A stretch of DNA of 64,000 nucleotides. It comes from a bacterium. Its GTDB lineage: Bacteria; UBA10199; JAIBAG01. The notes below the pieces were generated by a model. It worked only from the letters and a program-made list of their open reading frames with translations. It was not told where the DNA came from and searched no databases. A program made the translations under genes and the position numbers. Of the stretch, positions 61,083-64,000 are shown piece after piece; within the stretch, counting starts at the first letter, position 1; each line of letters opens with the position of its first letter. The stretch covers positions 19,972-83,971 of the forward strand of contig JAIBAG010000011.1 of the NCBI GenBank assembly GCA_019695305.1, in the 5' to 3' direction.

Positions 61083-61166
61083 AACAAAACCTTATTAGTT
61101 TACTTTCATCCAACAATCAATATACTAACGCACGCTGTATTCACCCCTACAATACGAAAGGACCTT

Positions 61167-61577
61167 ATGAAAAAATTACTTCTCACAGCATTTTTTGTAC
61201 TTTTAATTTCTCCTGCCTTTGCCGCCACCACAACCACCGCTAGCGGCCTGGGCATTGACGACCACGTGGTAGGAACTGGCACCGAAGCCGTAAAAGGTAA
61301 AAAAGTAACGGTTCACTATACCGGTTGGCTTAACGATAAAGGCCAAAAGGGAAAACAATTTGATAGCTCGCTTACCCGCGGCAAACCTTTCGATTTTATG
61401 TTGGGCGTGGGTATGGTGATTCCCGGTTGGGATGAAGGCGTAGCTGGAATGAAAATTGGTGGCAAGCGCACTCTCTACATTCCCTCTAAACTGGGTTATG
61501 GGGCGCAAGGAGCCGGTGCTGTTATTCCTCCCAACGCCGACCTTATTTTTGATGTAGAACTCTTAGGCGTTCAATAA
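61167..61577 (+). CDS. Periplasmic FKBP-type peptidyl-prolyl isomerase
   Basis: 136 aa from ATG 61167 (AAAGGA 5 bases upstream). Signal peptide KKLLLTAFFVLLISPAFAA. A single FKBP domain: KVTVHYTGWLNDKGQ, KQFDSSLTRGKPFDFMLGVG, VIPGWDEGVAGMKIGGKRTL and YGAQGAGAVIPPNADLIFDV, with the active-site Tyr, Asp, Trp and Ile all present. It assists folding of exported proteins. An intrinsic terminator follows. Confidence 0.94.
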   Translation: MKKLLLTAFFVLLISPAFAATTTTASGLGIDDHVVGTGTEAVKGKKVTVHYTGWLNDKGQKGKQFDSSLTRGKPFDFMLGVGMVIPGWDEGVAGMKIGGKRTLYIPSKLGYGAQGAGAVIPPNADLIFDVELLGVQ

Positions 61578-61594
61578 AGCTTCTTATTATAGAT

Positions 61595-61630
61595 AGACCC
61601 CAGCTTTACCCAAGGCTGGGGTCTTTTTTA
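61595..61630 (+). terminator. Intrinsic terminator of the FKBP gene
   Basis: A perfect 10-bp GC-rich stem AGACCCCAGC/GCTGGGGTCT with a 10-nt loop, followed by T6. It lies 18 bp after the stop codon. Confidence 0.95.
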
Positions 61631-61898
61631 CCCCCCTTTTTTACTTAAAGAACCCCTTTTTTTGCCGTTATTACTTTTGAGTTAAAGTTTGATTGAAGAG
61701 GTCTTTTGATAAAATTATCTAATAATTTCATATATTTAAAAAAATATTAAAATAATACTAAAGTTTTTTCAAGACCCGGCCGTATAGGCCTTTAGAGGGA
61801 AAGATTTATAAAGCATTTCAACTTCTCATAAGTACTAGAAGTACTCATGAGAAGTTAGAAATACTTATACAATCAACAAAAATTTAAAAGAGTAAACT
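61631..61898. other. AT-rich spacer with one long hairpin
   Basis: No ORF of note. It contains a hairpin at 61820-61856 (17-bp arms AACTTCTCATAAGTACT and AGTACTCATGAGAAGTT, one mismatch, loop AGA) that falls in the leader of the 61899 gene, and a small GGCC-GTATA-GGCC stem near 61785. Confidence 0.6.
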
Positions 61899-62144
61899 AT
61901 GAAAATAGGACCAGCAATCAGCACTTTCGTTCCTTACCGCTTGGAAAAACCCACCCGGGCTAAAAAGGCCGAAACAGAACAAAACGAGGTGAGCCCCAAT
62001 ATGAGCACCTTGTCTACGCCCGAAACCCAATACCTGGCACGTATTATGGGCCAAAATGTATCACTGGGTGATTTCCTCGAGTCGATTAAACAAGACTTAA
62101 GCGATGCCAACCAAAGCAACCCTACACTTTCGGCTCGGTATTAA
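61899..62144 (+). CDS. Small unrecognised protein
   Basis: 81 aa, no signal peptide. A basic N-terminal part (VPYRLEKPTRAKKAE), a Ser/Thr linker and a helical C-terminal part (DFLESIKQDLSDANQSNP). The composition resembles small flagellar-hook-assembly- or secretion-type scaffold proteins, but no family is recognised. Ribosome site AAGAG. Its 3' end overlaps the convergent oxidoreductase gene by 4 bp. A 5' leader hairpin may regulate it. Confidence 0.55.
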   Translation: MKIGPAISTFVPYRLEKPTRAKKAETEQNEVSPNMSTLSTPETQYLARIMGQNVSLGDFLESIKQDLSDANQSNPTLSARY

Positions 62145-63727
62145 GATTTCATCACTTCCATCACCACATTCTTTTTAAGAATAGCCGAGGCTGTTAGAAC
62201 ACCACCAAATAAAGCACCCGTTAAACCCACGCTAGCTACATCTTGGCCGGTTAAATACAAGCCTTTTACGGGGGTTTGGGGTTTTAACCATTTTAAATTA
62301 AAACGTTCGGGGGTGTGATCGATACCGTAAATTTCACCTTTTTGATAATTGCAAAAATGTTGTGTGGAAAGTGGTGTAGACAGTTCGTAATAATCTATCT
62401 GACCTTTTACTTGCGGCACGTAGTGATAGAGATTATCAAGCAAGCGATTAGATAATCTTTCTTTAAATTCTTTATAATCGTCGCCACGCTTAAGCCATTT
62501 TGTTCCTTCCCATTTTTTAAACCACTCGTAAGGCGTAAAACCAACAATTTCAATGGTAGAGCGATTTTTAAAACGCTCATTCCAGGTAGGGTCTTTGGTG
62601 GAAGGAAAAGAAATATAAGTGACAGGTAATGGTCCATCCGGATTTTTTACATAGTTGGCCATACTTTCATCGTGATCGTAACCCGGATAAATCCACAAAT
62701 TAGCCGGACTAAGCCCCAGTTCTTCGGATGTCTTTTTAAACCCTATATAAAGCCCAATGTGCGCGAGTGATGGATTCACTTTGGTGAGTTTTTCTTTTAA
62801 TTTAAATTGTTCCTGCGTGGGCTCATCAAGCAACGGTCCAAAAGTATTCACCACGCCCGCATCACTAATAACCATGGGCGATTCAATAATATCGCCATTG
62901 TCCAATTCTACCCCGGTGGCTTTTCCATTTTTTACGATAACCTTTTTAACACCGTTCTTAATGAGCACCGTGCCGCCCGCACTTTCGATAACAGGAATGA
63001 TTGTTTCGGCAATACTGCCCGAACCACCCACAGGATAATTACCACCATCAAAATAATGTTTGGCAACCATCGCATGAATAGCAAACGAGCTTTGCTTGGG
63101 AGGCAAACCGTAATCGCCATACTGAGCGGAGAGTAAACCAATGAGCTTTTGATTGGAGGTTAAACTTCTTAAAACCTGATCGGTAGTTTGGTTGGCATAT
63201 TTTAAAAAACCACGCCGCATGAATGGGCCAGCAACAGCGGCAATAGCAGAAGGCAAAGCCTTTTCACCAAAAAAACCCTTTGCAGCACCGGCCGCTTCAT
63301 ACACAGCATCAAAGTAGCCATCGATAGCCGCTTTTTCGTTAGGGAAATAACTATAGAGTTTTTCCTTCATCCTTTTGGCGCCAGCTACATACTCGTAACA
63401 CTCATCACCAAAAAAAACTTTATCGTAAACTTCGGGCATGTAGGCCCATTTAAGATTGTTGTCGCTAATTACATCCAGCACACGACGAAGCACAGAATTC
63501 TCGCGATGCACTTCACCCACATAATGCACCCCCACATCCCATTCGTATCCTTTGCGTGTAAACGTATGCGTATACCCACCCGCCACATAATGGCGTTCAA
63601 TAATAAGAACTTTTTTCCCTTCACGCGCCATAAGGGCTGCGCAACTTAAACCCCCAATGCCCGACCCAATCATGATGGCATCGTAGGGACCTTTTACTAA
63701 TTCTTTTTTATAAACTTGAGCTGGCAT
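62141..63727 (-). CDS. FAD-dependent CrtISO/RetSat-like oxidoreductase
   Basis: 528 aa. N-terminal dinucleotide-binding fold GSGIGGLSCAALMAREGKKV, then the substrate region YTHTFTRKGYEWDVGVHYVG and the C-terminal FAD motif GLYLTGQDVASVGLTGALFG. This is the carotenoid isomerase / retinol saturase branch of phytoene-desaturase-like enzymes. The substrate may be a carotenoid or another polyene; IspH in this window supplies isoprenoid precursors, but no other carotenoid gene is seen. Element copy 4 lies 50 bp upstream of its start. Confidence 0.85.
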   Translation of the reverse strand: MPAQVYKKELVKGPYDAIMIGSGIGGLSCAALMAREGKKVLIIERHYVAGGYTHTFTRKGYEWDVGVHYVGEVHRENSVLRRVLDVISDNNLKWAYMPEVYDKVFFGDECYEYVAGAKRMKEKLYSYFPNEKAAIDGYFDAVYEAAGAAKGFFGEKALPSAIAAVAGPFMRRGFLKYANQTTDQVLRSLTSNQKLIGLLSAQYGDYGLPPKQSSFAIHAMVAKHYFDGGNYPVGGSGSIAETIIPVIESAGGTVLIKNGVKKVIVKNGKATGVELDNGDIIESPMVISDAGVVNTFGPLLDEPTQEQFKLKEKLTKVNPSLAHIGLYIGFKKTSEELGLSPANLWIYPGYDHDESMANYVKNPDGPLPVTYISFPSTKDPTWNERFKNRSTIEIVGFTPYEWFKKWEGTKWLKRGDDYKEFKERLSNRLLDNLYHYVPQVKGQIDYYELSTPLSTQHFCNYQKGEIYGIDHTPERFNLKWLKPQTPVKGLYLTGQDVASVGLTGALFGGVLTASAILKKNVVMEVMKS

Positions 63728-63777
63728 ATTTTATTTTCCTCTCTCTTTTCTCTTACTTCACCCAAAAATCAATGAGC

Positions 63778-63932
63778 GGGTGGGCTTGTAAATTTTTTTG
63801 GAAAGCCGTGTGTTTGAGCCAATCTTATAAGCCCTCCCACAACCATCCAAAGGCCTTTCTTCCAGAACTGGGGAGGGCGCTTCTATATAACTGGCGAGTT
63901 GAGGCTTTCCAAAAAAATTTACAAGCCCACCC
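63778..63932 (-). repeat. Palindromic element, copy 4, with C13 tract
   Basis: Perfect 30-bp inverted repeats (63778-63807 and 63903-63932) around a 95-bp core with inner stem GCCCTCCC/GGGGAGGGC. The arms include T7/A7. A run of 13 C (63930-63942) overlaps the right arm. The arm contains the stop codon of the gene entering from the right edge. Confidence 0.85.
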
Positions 63933-64000
63933 CCCCCCCCCCAAACTTCTTCCCCCCGCCAGTAACCAAGCGTTCCAAATCCGCCTGAATAACATTTAAA
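63919..64000 (-). CDS. C-terminal end of a gene beyond the right edge
   Basis: A minus-strand frame enters at the edge and reads LNVIQADLERLVTGGG then KKFGGGGVGL before a TAA at 63919-63921 inside palindromic element copy 4. The first part looks like an amphipathic helix; the Gly run comes from the 13-G tract and would change frame if the tract length changed. No function can be assigned from 26 residues. Confidence 0.45.
   Translation of the reverse strand, partial: LNVIQADLERLVTGGGKKFGGGGVGL

Noticed and set aside
36870..63932. Integron attC sites as explanation of the palindromic elements
   Set aside because: attC sites conserve the outer core-site boxes (RYYYAAC/GTTRRRY) with a variable centre; here the centre is conserved and the outer arms vary, and no integrase is in the window.
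36870..63932. Ordinary rho-independent terminators as explanation of the palindromic elements
   Set aside because: The T7 lies in the 5' arm and the 3' side carries A7, so no U-tract follows the stem; stems of 30-39 bp with an 80-95-nt branched core are far larger than terminators.
63772..63999. Plus-strand 75-aa frame at the right edge
   Set aside because: It runs straight through palindromic element copy 4 and the C13 tract; it is a by-product of the repeat.
1..64000. tRNA, rRNA, tmRNA or other known structural RNA genes
   Set aside because: I read the intergenic regions and saw no cloverleaf with a 3' CCA-type end and no rRNA core motif; an Infernal or tRNAscan run would be decisive.

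Overview
The window reads as chromosome of a Gram-negative, rather AT-rich bacterium (GC about low-to-mid 40s % by eye, not computed). Signs are a β-barrel outer-membrane protein with a C-terminal Phe, lipoproteins, FadE-type acyl-CoA dehydrogenases, Hsp33, SrkA kinase, RNase J and a long-form IspH. The mix resembles deltaproteobacteria-like or Bdellovibrionota-like candidate lineages; this is inference, as no rRNA or tRNA gene is present to place it. I see no phage, IS transposase, CRISPR array or rRNA operon. Gene density is high, strands alternate often, and neighbours often overlap by 1-22 bases.

Layout. 1-5.1 kb: envelope and secreted proteins (thrombospondin-type-3-like repeat protein cut by the left edge, α/β hydrolase pair, small membrane protein, porin-like barrel). 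5.3-8.1 kb: RNase J and the YchF GTPase. 8.2-16 kb: a HipA-like (YjjJ-type) protein, a group of unrecognised, probably cytoplasmic or non-classically secreted proteins, and uvrA. 16.5-22.5 kb: a VWA-domain protein behind a hairpin that traps its Shine-Dalgarno sequence, lexA with a GAAC-N4-GTTC box, an FMN-dependent glutamate-synthase-like protein and a DUF4412-like protein. 22.5-26.7 and 43.2-49.6 kb: two giant β-rich proteins (1415 and 2120 aa) without signal peptides. 27-36.9 kb: DoxX, a TetR regulator, metallopeptidases, a PGRP-type amidase, repair enzymes (Xth, Nth), a release-factor-like rescue protein and a septoil-knot-like repeat protein. 37-43 kb: acyl-CoA dehydrogenase, IspH, acyltransferase, lipoprotein. 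49.7-54 kb: two PilZ proteins and FadE. 54-64 kb: DUF885 peptidase, M23 peptidase, LOG protein, CAP protein, SrkA, Hsp33, FKBP isomerase, and a CrtISO/RetSat-like oxidoreductase.

The most unusual signal is a family of four palindromic elements (36870-37032, 55577-55736, 60075-60242, 63778-63932). Each has a conserved ~80-bp stem-loop core with compensatory base changes, flanked by perfect inverted repeats of 30-39 bp whose outer sequence differs at every locus. All four have the same orientation and lie between a stop codon and the next start codon of minus-strand genes. In copy 4 the arm contains the stop codon of the upstream gene next to a 13-G tract. A further perfect 26-bp palindrome folds back over the ispH stop codon. 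Arms that differ between copies yet are perfect within a copy imply that they are regenerated or corrected locally. I know of no described family with this arrangement.

Other regulatory structures: a palindrome between divergent genes at 14294-14330, three hairpins in a row at 28377-28470, a FadR-like operator candidate upstream of fadE, inverted arrays of heptanucleotides at 6967-7043 with a second array at 34595-34629, and clear intrinsic terminators after fadE and the FKBP gene.
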